DNA from: an uncultured Oscillospiraceae bacterium | GTDB taxonomy: Bacteria; Bacillota; Clostridia; Oscillospirales; Oscillospiraceae | Direction: 5' to 3' | NCBI GenBank assembly: GCA_910585155.1 | Contig: CAJUEC010000001.1 | Location: 79,924 to 143,923 of the forward strand | DNA: 64,000 nucleotides | Shown: positions 31,412 to 40,227 of the stretch, piece by piece | Numbering within the stretch: position 1 is the stretch's first letter | Layout of the letters: each line of letters begins with the position of its first letter | The notes under the pieces: model-generated | Told to the model about the DNA's origin: nothing | Database searches by the model: none | What the model saw: the letters and a program-made list of their open reading frames with translations, nothing else | Translations under genes and position numbers: made by a program

Positions 31412-31802
31412 GGGTGTAGACCAGGGAGAAGCTGTCGCCGTCGTGGACGGGGACCTCGCTGGCACCGGTGGCTGCGGGCTCCCCGTTCTGGAGCACGGAC
31501 CAGTAGGCGCCGTCCGTGTCATAGTCGGCCCGCTCGCCGTCCGCCACCAGGATGTACAGGCCGTAAGGGCCCTGGTTGTCTTCCACGATGCCCTCGCGCA
31601 CCAGCACCTCGGCCAGATACTCCTCGTCGGTGTGGCAGGTGAAGGTCTTTTTGCTCTCATCCTTGTGGACCACCTCCACCGTGATGGTCTTGCCCCCCTG
31701 GCTGGTGGCCGGGCGGGTGGAGAACCACACGGCGGCGAATACGACCAGCACCGCAGTCAGAACCACCGCGAGCAAAAGCACAATTTTTTGATTTGACTTC
31801 AT
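31404..31802 (-). CDS. DUF4430 (transcobalamin C-terminal-like) membrane-anchored protein
   Basis: A 132-residue protein with an N-terminal membrane anchor or signal (about 6-28, VLLLAVVLTAVLVVFAAVWF). It is followed by a DUF4430 domain (ITVEVVHKDESKKTFTCHTD, YLAEVLV, GPYGLYILVADG, YWSVLQNG), the beta-rich domain related to the C-terminal half of transcobalamin. RBS AAGGAG. Placed directly ahead of an ECF S component, it probably acts as an outer-face ligand-binding partner. That it binds a corrinoid is inference. Confidence 0.8.
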   Translation of the reverse strand: MKSNQKIVLLLAVVLTAVLVVFAAVWFSTRPATSQGGKTITVEVVHKDESKKTFTCHTDEEYLAEVLVREGIVEDNQGPYGLYILVADGERADYDTDGAYWSVLQNGEPAATGASEVPVHDGDSFSLVYTLA

Positions 31803-31852
31803 ATTTTCTGTCTCCTTCCGTTGGGCCGGCGGCTGCGCCGCCCGCTGATTTG

Positions 31853-31881
31853 ACTATATCCAAAGCCTCCCTCCCTGTCAA
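31853..31881 (-). promoter_or_regulatory. promoter of the DUF4430/ECF pair
   Basis: On the reverse strand: TTGACA (31881-31876), 17-bp spacer, TATAGT (31858-31853). The pair is therefore transcribed separately from the microcompartment operon, which ends at the terminator just upstream. Confidence 0.82.
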
Positions 31882-31950
31882 TCGTAAATATTTGTGGTGG
31901 CCGCCGCCCCGGGAAAAGAGCAAAAAAACACCATTGCCCCGCCGATCATC

Positions 31951-31983
31951 AAAAAGCCGCCCAGGGACCTCGCCCTGGACGGC
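31951..31983 (-). terminator. terminator of the microcompartment operon
   Basis: On the reverse strand: GCCGTCCAGGG, loop CGAGGT, CCCTGGGCGGC, then TTTTT (complement of 31955-31951). One G-T pair in an 11-bp stem. Confidence 0.85.
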
Positions 31984-31991
31984 CTTTCGTT

Positions 31992-32498
31992 TCAAAGCAC
32001 TCCGTTTTTGTCCGACAGTACCGTGCGCCGCTGGTTGGCCTCCTCCTCCGTGTCCCAGGGGAGCACGTCCCCCGGCTCCTTCAGGTAGTTGAGGATCTGC
32101 CAGATCCCCTCCCCGGTGTAGGAGCTCACGTGGAAGATGGGGTTGGCTCCGGCCATCTCCAGCCAGTGGTGGGCGCGCTCGATATTTCCCTTCTCCTGGT
32201 CGATCTGGGTGACAATGCCGATGACGGGCCGGTTGGCGCAGGCCGCCACCGCGGGGGGATACAGGGAGTAGGGCTCGATGGTGCTCAGCAGCAGCCCCAC
32301 CACGTCCGCCTCATAGGAGAACAGCGCCAGCGCCCGGCCCAGGTTGGCCGTCTGGGCGTACTCCCCCGGCGTGTCGATGACCACGCTGTGGTGGTTGACA
32401 TACTGGGTCTTGTGGTAGGCGATGGTCCCGCCCCGCAGGGCCTGGGTGAGGGTGGTCTTGCCGCACTCACTGCGGCCCACGAACATGATTTTCTTCAT
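31992..32498 (-). CDS. pduV: PduV/EutP-family small GTPase
   Basis: A 168-residue P-loop protein. GRSECGKTTL is the Walker A, DTPGEY the switch region and VTQIDQEKG the NKxD-like motif in variant form. In Salmonella PduV associates with the outside of the microcompartment. It is the last gene of the locus, overlapping pduU by 4 bases (ATGA), and is followed at once by the terminator. Confidence 0.9.
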   Translation of the reverse strand: MKKIMFVGRSECGKTTLTQALRGGTIAYHKTQYVNHHSVVIDTPGEYAQTANLGRALALFSYEADVVGLLLSTIEPYSLYPPAVAACANRPVIGIVTQIDQEKGNIERAHHWLEMAGANPIFHVSSYTGEGIWQILNYLKEPGDVLPWDTEEEANQRRTVLSDKNGVL

Positions 32499-32893
32499 GT
32501 CTTGGTGATCTCACACACGGTGAAGCCCAGCTTGTGCTGCAAAAAGCTGGTGATGCCCTGCATGGCGGACTGCACGTTGGAGATGCGCCCGGTGAAGATC
32601 AGCGTGCCGCTGAAGCGGTCGATGAAGCCCATCTCCACACTGGAGGTTTTGAGGGCCACGTCCCCCGCGATCACCGCGGTTTCCGACGGGCACAGGCAGC
32701 AGATGCCGATAGCGGACTGCTTGTAGTCCACCTCCGGGTCCAGCCCCAGCTTTTTGTAGATGATCTCGTCCGGGCTGGCGATGATGTGGGCCAAGGTCAC
32801 CTGCTTGCCGGGGACCGTCTCCTGGATGAGGCGGATTTTCCCCTCTGTTGTGGCGCCGAATCTCAGCAGGCTGTCAAGTGGTTCCCGATCCAT
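32495..32893 (-). CDS. pduU: BMC shell protein PduU/EutS family
   Basis: A 132-residue circularly permuted BMC-domain shell protein. QETVPGKQVTLAHIIASP and SAIGICCLCPSETAVIAGD match PduU closely, as does VEMGFIDRFSGTLIFTG. The N-terminus is longer than in PduU (116) by an LLRFGATTEGKIR-type extension. AAAGGAG on the reverse strand sets the start at 32893; the GTG at 32905 touches that RBS and is rejected. Confidence 0.92.
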   Translation of the reverse strand: MDREPLDSLLRFGATTEGKIRLIQETVPGKQVTLAHIIASPDEIIYKKLGLDPEVDYKQSAIGICCLCPSETAVIAGDVALKTSSVEMGFIDRFSGTLIFTGRISNVQSAMQGITSFLQHKLGFTVCEITKT

Positions 32894-32970
32894 GGCCGGC
32901 CACACTCCTTTCCTCTTTGGTTCGCAGTGCTGGCCCGGCCGGCAGCTGTCCGGCCGGGCTGGTCATCATG

Positions 32971-33519
32971 TCAGTTCAGCTTTTCCAGCAGCCCCTTGTG
33001 GGGGGAGGGGATCACGCAGGTGCTGGTGATGTCCCCGGTGTCCGCCAGCTGGTTCAGGCAGCTGCTGATGGCGGACTTCACCGCCGACACCTCGCCGGTG
33101 AGGGTGAGATACCCCTTGCCGCCCAGTCCCCGGGCCACCCGCACCTCCAGCAGGGTGACGTTGGACGCCTTGGCGGCAATATCCGCCGCCCGCACAATGG
33201 TGAGGGCGGACATGGTCTCCACCATCCCCAGGGAGGTGATTTTCTCCGCCTCGGCGGTGCCCATCAGCGCGCCGGGAAGGGAGCTGTGCACATTGTTGAT
33301 GGTGTGGTGGCAGATGAGGTAGGTCCCCGCCGTCTGGCGGCCGGTCTCCATGGCGCTCTTCACGGCCCCCACCTGCCCGCTGATGAGGATGATGTACTTG
33401 CCTGGGCAGATGGCGGCGGCCACCAGCAGCTCCACATTGGCGGCCTTCAGCATCTCATCGGCGGTCTGCACCCCGGCGGGGATGCTTTTCAGCTCGATCA
33501 ATCCAATCGACTTTCCCAT
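32971..33519 (-). CDS. pduT: BMC tandem-domain shell protein PduT
   Basis: A 182-residue protein with two BMC domains (about 3-88 and 96-180; GLIELKSIPAGVQTADEML and GMVETMSALTIVRAAD). Cys38 in AAICPGKY sits at the position of the cysteine that binds a [4Fe-4S] cluster in the pore of the PduT trimer, so it should pass electrons through the shell, probably with PduS. The gap 32894-32970 holds an RBS and no gene. Confidence 0.93.
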   Translation of the reverse strand: MGKSIGLIELKSIPAGVQTADEMLKAANVELLVAAAICPGKYIILISGQVGAVKSAMETGRQTAGTYLICHHTINNVHSSLPGALMGTAEAEKITSLGMVETMSALTIVRAADIAAKASNVTLLEVRVARGLGGKGYLTLTGEVSAVKSAISSCLNQLADTGDITSTCVIPSPHKGLLEKLN

Positions 33520-33545
33520 AAGCGTCCTCTTTTCTTACAAAGTCG

Positions 33546-34868
33546 TCAAGCCTGAATGACGATGCTGTCGCCGTCAATGGCCGTAACAGTTCCCGCGATG
33601 CTGGCGTGGAGGCTGGAGCCCAGCTTGCCCTCCGGGACGCAGGCGATGAGCTGCCCCTTCCCCACATGGCCGCCCACCTCCACCACCGGCTGGGAGGGGA
33701 CGCCCGCCCCCTGCCGCAGGGGCAGCGTCACCCTGTCATAGGCGGGGACGGTCTCGTCCAGAGGCGCGGCCACATCGTAGGGGGCCAGACCCAGCTGGTG
33801 GATCAGCTTGTGTACCGGGTAGCGTTTGAAGTCCCGGTAAGGCGCGGCGCGCTCCGGCTTGTTGTTCAAGCTGCTGCGGATACCCTGGCCCGCCAAAATG
33901 TTCTTCATGCTGGCGTTGAGCTTCCAGGGCTGGAGGCCCATGACGCAGGCGTACTCACACAGGCGGCACCCCACGCACAGATAGGCGTTCATGGGGGTCT
34001 GCTCCGGGTCGCATAGGGAGCCGTAGGCCGCCACCCGCATGAGCTTGTGGGGCTGGAGGCGGTGGCCCAGCATGCCCCGGGGGCACACCTCGGAGCACAG
34101 GGAGCACTGCATGCAGGCGGTGGCCGCCCGGCGGGTGGAATTCCCCAGGGGCCGCTCCAGGCTGGCCAGCAGGGGGTGCCCGGAGGGCACCACGATGAGG
34201 CCCTTGGTGGTTTTGGTAACGGCGCTGTCCACGCCCACGAGCTTGCCCATCATGGGGCCGCCGTTGACCACTTTATAGTCGGGAACCGTGGGCCCCCCCG
34301 CCAGGGCCAGGGCCTGGGCCACGGTGATGCCCAGGGGCACCTTCACGGTCTTGGGCGTGCGCACCGCCCCGGTGAGGGTGACGTACTTCTCCACCACCGG
34401 CTTGCCCTGGGAGGCGTCCAGCACGTTGAGGGCGGTCTCCACGTTGGTGACCACCACCCCCACGGCCAGGGGGATGCCCCCCTCGGGGACGATGCGGCCG
34501 GTGACCTCGTAGACAATCACCTGCTCGTCCCCGGCGGGGTAGAAGGCCCCCAGCAGGTGGACGCCCAGCTTTGGATGGGCGGGCAGGGCCTTTCTCAGCG
34601 ACTCCGCCGCGGCGTGGTAGTGCTCCTTCAGCGCCACCACGCCCTTTTCCGCTCCCACCTGGTCCACGATGAGGTCCAAGGCGGTGAGCAGCTTTTCCGC
34701 CTGGAGGTCCATGAGCTGCTGGTCCACCCGGAGCAGGGGCTCGCACTCCGCCCCGTTGATGATGACCGTGTCCGCCTTGGCGTTGAGCTTGACATGGGTG
34801 GGGAAGCCGGCGCCGCCGGCCCCCACCACGCCCGCGCTCTGGACCTGGGCGATCAAATTTTTAGACAT
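33546..34868 (-). CDS. pduS: PduS/RnfC-like flavo-iron-sulfur reductase
   Basis: A 440-residue soluble RnfC-type protein. The N-terminal GVVGAGGAGFPTHVK and INGAECEPLL bind flavin/NADH, the middle carries CMQCSLCSEVCP and CVGCRLCEYAC (two [4Fe-4S] sites), and the C-terminus is a lipoyl-like domain (VEVGGHVGKGQLIA). PduS reduces cob(III)alamin for reactivation of B12. The ATG at 34868 is preferred to the GTG at 34877, which overlaps the AAGGGG RBS. Confidence 0.93.
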   Translation of the reverse strand: MSKNLIAQVQSAGVVGAGGAGFPTHVKLNAKADTVIINGAECEPLLRVDQQLMDLQAEKLLTALDLIVDQVGAEKGVVALKEHYHAAAESLRKALPAHPKLGVHLLGAFYPAGDEQVIVYEVTGRIVPEGGIPLAVGVVVTNVETALNVLDASQGKPVVEKYVTLTGAVRTPKTVKVPLGITVAQALALAGGPTVPDYKVVNGGPMMGKLVGVDSAVTKTTKGLIVVPSGHPLLASLERPLGNSTRRAATACMQCSLCSEVCPRGMLGHRLQPHKLMRVAAYGSLCDPEQTPMNAYLCVGCRLCEYACVMGLQPWKLNASMKNILAGQGIRSSLNNKPERAAPYRDFKRYPVHKLIHQLGLAPYDVAAPLDETVPAYDRVTLPLRQGAGVPSQPVVEVGGHVGKGQLIACVPEGKLGSSLHASIAGTVTAIDGDSIVIQA

Positions 34869-34886
34869 AAGGCGCACCCCTTCCGG

Positions 34887-36305
34887 TTATCGGACGTCCA
34901 GCCCTCCGACCAGCACGCATCTGCGCCGCCGGGCGAAGGACTTGGCTGTGGTCAGCCCCTCTCCGGTGGGCCCGGCGATGGTGAACGTGGTGCAGCCCTC
35001 GCCGCCCACGCCGATCCCGGCGTAGGAGGGGCCGTTCTTCACGAAAATGGTGGTCTGGATCAGCTTGGCCATCTTGGTCAGCTTATCCACATTCCGGGAG
35101 TGCATCATGGCGGTGTGGCGGTTGCCGTGCTCCACCCGGATGGCCATGTCGATGGCGGCGTCCACGTCGGGCACCCGCACGATGGGCAGGATGGGCATCA
35201 TCAGCTCCACCTGCACGAAGGGGTGGTCCTCAGTGGTCTCCATCATGATCACCTTCACCTCGCTGCCCACGCTGACGCCCACCTGCTCCAGGATGTACTT
35301 GGCGCTCTTGCCCACATAGGCGGTGACGGGGTGCTTGCCGTCCTCCTGCACCACCAGCTTCACCAGCTTGTCGATGAGGGCGGGGTCCTTCACCTCGTAG
35401 GCGCCGGATTTTTTCATATTGAACATGAGGTAGTCGGCGATGGAGTCCACCGCGATGACCTCTTTTTCCGCGATGCAGGGCAGGTTGTGGTCAAAGCTGC
35501 ACCCATCCACGATGTCCTGGGCGGCCTTCTCGATGTTGGCGGTCTCGTCCACCACCACGGGGGGGTTGCCCGCCCCCGCGCCGATGGCCTTCTTGCCGCT
35601 GGACAGTACCGTCTTGACGATGCCCGGCCCGCCGGTGGCCACCAGCATCCGCACCTTGGGGTGGTTCATCATGGCGTTGGTGTTCTCAATGGAGGGCTCG
35701 GCCACGGTGACCACCAGATTGGCGGGGGCTCCCTCCCGGGCCAGGGCCCGGTTGATGAGCTGGATCAGGTGGAGGGACACCATCTTGGCCCGGGGGTGGG
35801 GGCTGAACACCACGGAGTTGCCCGCCGCCAGCATCCCGATGGAGTTGCAGATCACGGTCTCGGTGGGGTTGGTGGTGGGGGTGATGGCCCCGATGACCCC
35901 AAAGGGGGAGTACTCCACCAGGGTGAGGCCGTCGTCGCCGCTCATAGCGTCGGTGGTCAGGTCCTCGATGCCGGGGGACTTGGTGGCCGCCAGGCGGTTC
36001 TTCACCAGCTTGTACTCATAGGCGCCCATGCCGGTCTCCTCCACCGCCAGGCGGGAGATGTAGTCCAGGTTCTCCTCCTCCAGCACCACGTTTCGGATGG
36101 CCTGGACGTACTTGGCCCGGTCGTGCATGGAGCAGTTCAGGTACTGCCGCTGGGCGGCGGCGGCGGCCTCCACGGCGTCGTTCATGCTGGCGAACACGCC
36201 CCAGTCGCCCCCCGCGGCGGCGCAGCTGGGCTCAGAGCCGCCCAGATCCACCCGGTCCAGCACCTGCTTGACGATGTTGGCCACCACTTGTTCGTCAAAA
36301 TTCAT
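34887..36305 (-). CDS. pduP: CoA-acylating propionaldehyde dehydrogenase PduP
   Basis: A 472-residue aldehyde dehydrogenase that makes propionyl-CoA inside the microcompartment. The catalytic Cys lies in HNLPCIAEKE, and ITPTTNPTETVICNSIG and GPGIVKTVLSSGKKAIG form the NAD/CoA sites. The N-terminal amphipathic helix MNFDEQVVANIVKQVLDRV is a shell-targeting peptide nearly the same as that on PduD. Length is normal. Confidence 0.95.
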   Translation of the reverse strand: MNFDEQVVANIVKQVLDRVDLGGSEPSCAAAGGDWGVFASMNDAVEAAAAAQRQYLNCSMHDRAKYVQAIRNVVLEEENLDYISRLAVEETGMGAYEYKLVKNRLAATKSPGIEDLTTDAMSGDDGLTLVEYSPFGVIGAITPTTNPTETVICNSIGMLAAGNSVVFSPHPRAKMVSLHLIQLINRALAREGAPANLVVTVAEPSIENTNAMMNHPKVRMLVATGGPGIVKTVLSSGKKAIGAGAGNPPVVVDETANIEKAAQDIVDGCSFDHNLPCIAEKEVIAVDSIADYLMFNMKKSGAYEVKDPALIDKLVKLVVQEDGKHPVTAYVGKSAKYILEQVGVSVGSEVKVIMMETTEDHPFVQVELMMPILPIVRVPDVDAAIDMAIRVEHGNRHTAMMHSRNVDKLTKMAKLIQTTIFVKNGPSYAGIGVGGEGCTTFTIAGPTGEGLTTAKSFARRRRCVLVGGLDVR

Positions 36306-36319
36306 ATGCGAGGTCCTCC

Positions 36320-37288
36320 TTAAATCAACATTGCGTAGCGCGCGATCTCCATATCCTGCTCCACCGTGCCGCCGGATACGCCGATCCCTCCGGCCACCGT
36401 TCCGTCCACGATGTAGGGGAACCCGCCGCCGAACAGCACGATCCGGCCCGGATTGGCGTTCTCGATGCCGTAGAGGGGCCCGTCAGGCCGGGCGGCAGCG
36501 CCCAGCTCATGGGTGGGCATCTGGAAGGCATAGGCGGTGTACGCCTTGCCCGCCGCCACCTCCACGCTGCCTGCCAGGGCCCCCTCCATCCGCTGGAGGA
36601 GCATTAAATTGCCCCCGGCGTCCACCGCGGAGAATACCACCGGCACCCCCAGCTCCCGGGACTTCTCCACCGCCCGGGCCGCCATGCGCTGGAGGATGTC
36701 CAGGCTCATGGGGGGCAGGCCGGCTCCGGCCTGCTGGGCCATCGCCTCCTTCACCAGGCCCGTCACCTTCTCCCGCATCTGAGTCAGGTCCTCCTGGAGC
36801 CGGGCCATGGCGTAGACGGCGTCGGACAGGCGGTTGATGTAGCGCAGCAGCACCTCCCGCACGGGCAGCTCCACCATCCGCCGCTCCGCCCGCCGCACGA
36901 TGGTGCGGGCCACGTGGAGGGCGGCCGAGGCGGGGTCCACCCCGGGGATGACGAAATGGGTCTGCCTGCCGGTGGTCTGGGTGCAGGTGTCCACCACCCC
37001 CTCCAAAAAGGCCACATCCTCTTCGGAGATGTTCCCCTTCAGCCTGGCGGCGGTCTCCGGGGAGTCGCTGGCCAGCTCCGCGCCCACGGAGAACAGCCGC
37101 CCCTGAATGGCGCGCACCGTGTCGCGGATATACTGGTTGTCCGTCTGGGCGCGGGCCAGCCCCAGCATGGAGTTGGCCTCGTCGATGGTGCCGTAGCAGT
37201 CCACCTTGGGGTCGGATTTGCTCACCCGGCCCCCGCCGACGAGACTGGTCTGGCCCTTGTCGCCGGTCTTGGTATAGAGGTTCGCCAT
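36320..37288 (-). CDS. pduO: PduO: ATP:cob(I)alamin adenosyltransferase fused to a GlcG/HbpS-like domain
   Basis: A 322-residue two-domain protein. Residues 1-185 are the adenosyltransferase ([16 protein letters not shown], then LHVARTIVRRAERRMVEL, the catalytic arginine helix, and YINRLSDAVYAMAR). Residues about 195-322 are a GlcG/HbpS-like domain (AGGNLMLLQRMEGA, then ENANPGRIVLFGGGFP), known to bind haem in PduO. It makes adenosylcobalamin for the diol dehydratase. Its ATG overlaps the pduN stop by one base. Confidence 0.95.
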   Translation of the reverse strand: MANLYTKTGDKGQTSLVGGGRVSKSDPKVDCYGTIDEANSMLGLARAQTDNQYIRDTVRAIQGRLFSVGAELASDSPETAARLKGNISEEDVAFLEGVVDTCTQTTGRQTHFVIPGVDPASAALHVARTIVRRAERRMVELPVREVLLRYINRLSDAVYAMARLQEDLTQMREKVTGLVKEAMAQQAGAGLPPMSLDILQRMAARAVEKSRELGVPVVFSAVDAGGNLMLLQRMEGALAGSVEVAAGKAYTAYAFQMPTHELGAAARPDGPLYGIENANPGRIVLFGGGFPYIVDGTVAGGIGVSGGTVEQDMEIARYAMLI

Positions 37289-37554
37289 CAGCCCACCTCC
37301 ACCGTGTCCACGATGCCCACGATGGCCTTGTCGATGGGGGCGGAGGCGTTTTGGAATACGTACCGGGCGGAGCTGCCCTGGCTCACCAGGACGATCTCGC
37401 CGGTGCCCGCGCCCACGGAGTCCACGGCCACCTCGGTGGTGCCGTCCCGCTCCAGCCGCTCGGTGAGCTTTTCCACGATGAGCAGCTTCATCCCAACCAG
37501 ATTCTCATTCTTGCTGGTGGAGACCACGGTGCCGATTACTCTGCCTAAATACAT
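37288..37554 (-). CDS. pduN: BMC vertex protein PduN/EutN family
   Basis: An 88-residue pentameric vertex protein (BMC-P). [21 protein letters not shown] and the [21 protein letters not shown] core are the family signature. It closes the corners of the icosahedral shell. Its stop is joined to the pduO start (TGATG). Confidence 0.95.
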   Translation of the reverse strand: MYLGRVIGTVVSTSKNENLVGMKLLIVEKLTERLERDGTTEVAVDSVGAGTGEIVLVSQGSSARYVFQNASAPIDKAIVGIVDTVEVG

Positions 37555-37569
37555 TTCGCTCCACCTCTC

Positions 37570-38376
37570 CTATCCTTCTATTTGAATGGCCGCGCCCAGC
37601 CTGCGGGCCTCGTCGGAGGCCAGCTGGGTCACGATGGTCCCCCTGGGAACCACGATCACCGCCCCGCGGGGGGCGGTTCTGATCTCCCCGGCGCTGAGGA
37701 CCCGGCCTGTCAGCGCGGGCCGGATCACCCCGCCCACCTGGGGCTGGGGCCCCTGCCGCCGGGCGGGCAGAAAGCTGGTGACAGCCCTGCGCACGGCGCT
37801 GGCCATGTCCGCCGCCGGGGTCAGCCGGGCCCCATAGGCCCGGAGCTTCTCCAGGTTGCCGTGGAGGGCGTCCCGCAGGGCGGGGGTCATGTGATAGCCC
37901 AGCTTGGCCCGCATAGGGTTGTCCGGGCAGGCCCCGTCCACGGCGATCACCACGTTTTTCCCCTTCAGCAGCCCGCTCAGGATCATGGCGGCGGCGGGGG
38001 TGTCCGACATGCAGCCGGCCAGGTGGGCGGCGGTGTTCACCGTCAGGGCGGGCACCAGGATGGTGTCGAACCCGGCCGCCACCTTCTCAGGGGGCGCGTC
38101 CGCCGACTCCACCCACAGCTCCTCCGGGGCCAGGGCGGCCCGCACGGCCTCCTCCCCCGTCACGTGCAGGGCGCTGCGGGTCATGAGCACGTGGTAGGTA
38201 AAGCCCTCCTTCCGCAGCTCCCTCAGGCCCTCCAGCGCGGCGGGCACGCCGATGGCCGCGCCGGTGACGATCACCAGCGCCTGCTTCTGCCGCTCCACCA
38301 GCTTTTGTATCACCCGCTCCGCCAGCTGGTCGGCCAGCAGGGTGAGGGCCAGGTCATAACGCTCTTGCTCGGTCAA
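37570..38376 (-). CDS. flavoprotein-family protein of the microcompartment locus
   Basis: A 268-residue protein. The N-terminal part resembles flavoprotein decarboxylases (ALVIVTGAAIGVPAALEGL, HVLMTRSALHVTG, TILVPALTVNTAAHLAG, FMN-type Rossmann layout). The C-terminal part (RVLSAGEIRTAPRGAVIVVPRGTIVTQLASDEA) resembles the GRI/LAxDxA ends of other pdu-locus proteins. It lies between EutJ-like and PduN genes. Role unknown; an FMN-dependent or structural role in the shell interior is possible. Confidence 0.65.
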   Translation of the reverse strand: MTEQERYDLALTLLADQLAERVIQKLVERQKQALVIVTGAAIGVPAALEGLRELRKEGFTYHVLMTRSALHVTGEEAVRAALAPEELWVESADAPPEKVAAGFDTILVPALTVNTAAHLAGCMSDTPAAAMILSGLLKGKNVVIAVDGACPDNPMRAKLGYHMTPALRDALHGNLEKLRAYGARLTPAADMASAVRRAVTSFLPARRQGPQPQVGGVIRPALTGRVLSAGEIRTAPRGAVIVVPRGTIVTQLASDEARRLGAAIQIEG

Positions 38377-38390
38377 TGGTATTCACCGCC

Positions 38391-39218
38391 TTATTCGGTG
38401 CAGTTCATGGCGATGCCCAGCGGGGTCACCAGCAGCGGGGCCGCCGGCTTCACCACGGGGATCTCCAGATATTTTTGAAACACGGTCTCAAATTCGGTGA
38501 AGCAGCACGCGCCCCCCACCACATAGACCGTATCCGCCGGACATCTGTCCAGGCAGCGCTTGACGATGGCGGCCATTTTCTCCACCACCGGCTTGATCAC
38601 CGGGAACACGCTGTGCTCCTGGGCCGGGTCCCGCTTCATCTCCTCGGCCTCCTGGATGGAGCACCCGTGAAAGCCCGCCAGCACCAGTGTCATGTGGGTG
38701 CCGCCGGTGGGCTCGTCGTCCACGCAGACCACCCTGCCGTCCCGCAGGATGCTGATGCCGGTGGTTCCTCCGCCCACGTCAACCACTGCCCCGTCTCGAA
38801 TGTCCAGCACCCGGGCCGCCGCCGTGGGCTCATCCACGGTGCTGGTCAGGCGGAAGCCCGCCGCCTCCACCACGTTGCCGATGGCCTTCACGCTCCCGCT
38901 CACAATGCCCGGGGGGATGGCGCAGCCCGCCGCGTCCAGACCCGTGCCCAGCTGATCCTCCAGCTGGGCCTTCAGCCGGGTGACGGCGCGCACCGCGCCC
39001 ATGTAGTCCACCACCACCCCGTCCCGCACCACGGTGGAGGGGTAGGTGGCCCCGGCCACCGGCCGGTCCTCCCTGTCCACCACGGCCAGCACGATGTTGG
39101 CGGTGCCCAGGTCCACGCCGGTGCGCAGAGGCCCCGTCCAGGGATTGCTGCGCCCCTCGGCGATAAGGCGCTCAAACTCCCGCAGGGTCTCGTTGCACGG
39201 CCCCATGTCATGGCTCAT
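38391..39218 (-). CDS. eutJ: EutJ-like actin/Hsp70-fold chaperone
   Basis: A 275-residue ASKHA ATPase. GVDLGTANIVLAVVD is the phosphate-1 loop, VVDVGGGTTGISIL phosphate-2, and VYVVGGACCFTEFE the adenosine motif. EutJ proteins are proposed chaperones of microcompartment enzymes. GTGGAG before 39218 supports the start. Its place, where the classical pdu operon has pduM, is notable. Confidence 0.88.
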   Translation of the reverse strand: MSHDMGPCNETLREFERLIAEGRSNPWTGPLRTGVDLGTANIVLAVVDREDRPVAGATYPSTVVRDGVVVDYMGAVRAVTRLKAQLEDQLGTGLDAAGCAIPPGIVSGSVKAIGNVVEAAGFRLTSTVDEPTAAARVLDIRDGAVVDVGGGTTGISILRDGRVVCVDDEPTGGTHMTLVLAGFHGCSIQEAEEMKRDPAQEHSVFPVIKPVVEKMAAIVKRCLDRCPADTVYVVGGACCFTEFETVFQKYLEIPVVKPAAPLLVTPLGIAMNCTE

Positions 39219-39240
39219 ATTCTCCACCCTCACGCGGCGC

Positions 39241-39891
39241 TCAGTCCGCAATGATGTAGGCCCGGTCGCCGTTTTTGACGCCCAGGGCGTTGGCCTCGTC
39301 CACGTCGATGTGCATCTCCGGGGCGAACCGGTCGGACACCCGGATGAGCACATTGTGCAGCACCGCGCCCCGCAGGCCGCCGATCTCCACCTTCACCATC
39401 TGCTGATCCCGCACGCCGATCCGCCCGGCCGTCTCCGGGTCCAGGTGGATGTGGCGCAGGGCGGCGATGGTTCCGGCGGTTTTCTCCACCGTCCCCCTGG
39501 GCCCGGTGATGGTCACGCCCGGGGTGCCCTCCAGCCTTCCGGACTCCCGGATGGGGGGGCGCACCCCCAGGGCGAAGCCGTCCGTGACGGACAGCTCCAC
39601 CTGGGACTCGCTCCGCAGGGGGCCGAGCACGCGCACGCGGCTCAGCTCCCCCTTGGGTCCATGGAGGGTGACGGTCTCCTCGGCAGCGTACTGGCCCGGC
39701 TGGCCCAGGTCCTTTTTCCGGGTCAGCTCGCTGTCCGGCCCAAACAGGATGTCCATGTCCGCCCGGTCCAGATGGATGTGCCGGTTGGACACGCCGATGG
39801 GCACCGAGCGCTGGAAGCGCTCCAGCTCCTCCATGACCAGCCGGGTGACCAGGCGGACGAACATCTCATAGGTTTGCTGGCTTCTCTCCAT
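39241..39891 (-). CDS. pduL: phosphate propanoyltransferase PduL
   Basis: A 216-residue enzyme converting propionyl-CoA to propionyl phosphate inside the microcompartment and recycling CoA. The two zinc/His motifs are PIGVSNRHIHLDRAD and LRHIHLDPETA. GPRGTVEKTAGTI lies between. The N-terminus (about 1-27) is a short helix that could target it to the shell. No acetate/propionate kinase (PduW) is present in the locus. Confidence 0.94.
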   Translation of the reverse strand: MERSQQTYEMFVRLVTRLVMEELERFQRSVPIGVSNRHIHLDRADMDILFGPDSELTRKKDLGQPGQYAAEETVTLHGPKGELSRVRVLGPLRSESQVELSVTDGFALGVRPPIRESGRLEGTPGVTITGPRGTVEKTAGTIAALRHIHLDPETAGRIGVRDQQMVKVEIGGLRGAVLHNVLIRVSDRFAPEMHIDVDEANALGVKNGDRAYIIAD

Positions 39892-39907
39892 GGCTTATAC
39901 CACCTTT

Positions 39908-40189
39908 TTACAGGTCCTTGGGCAGAATTTTTTCCACGTCGGTGTGGGGCCGGGGGATCACGTGGACGGAGACCACCTCGCCCACCTTGGCCGCGGCGGC
40001 GGAGCCGGCGTCCACAGACGCCTTCACCGCGCCCACGTCGCCCCGCACCATCACGGTGACCAGGCCGGAGCCGATCTTCTCATAGCCGACGAGGGACACG
40101 TTGGCGGATTTGGTCATAGCGTCGGCAGCCTCGATGGCGCCCACCAGGCCCTTGGTCTCCACCATGCCCAGAGCTTCACCCATACTCAT
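39908..40189 (-). CDS. pduJ: BMC hexameric shell protein, PduJ/PduA type
   Basis: A 93-residue BMC-H protein ([18 protein letters not shown], then [11 protein letters not shown] and HVIPRPH). It is almost identical in sequence to the PduA-type protein at 46820. AGGAGG lies 6 bases before the start. Assignment as PduJ rests on its place after PduK-like and PduH. Confidence 0.93.
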   Translation of the reverse strand: MSMGEALGMVETKGLVGAIEAADAMTKSANVSLVGYEKIGSGLVTVMVRGDVGAVKASVDAGSAAAAKVGEVVSVHVIPRPHTDVEKILPKDL

Positions 40190-40227
40190 AAGTTACCTCC
40201 TAACGGGCCGCTTCTGCGGCCCTTCTT

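Noticed and set aside
30869..31802. DUF4430 and ECF S component as one frameshifted gene
   Set aside because: Each domain is complete, the stop is clean and an 8-base overlap with a TTG start is compatible with coupling. Only the start codon remains uncertain.
34047..36323. 758-residue + strand ORF across pduS and pduP
   Set aside because: Mirror of two certain genes on the other strand; His/Gly-rich nonsense sequence. The same applies to the long + strand ORFs at 41181-43259, 44368-45966 and 47580-49598.
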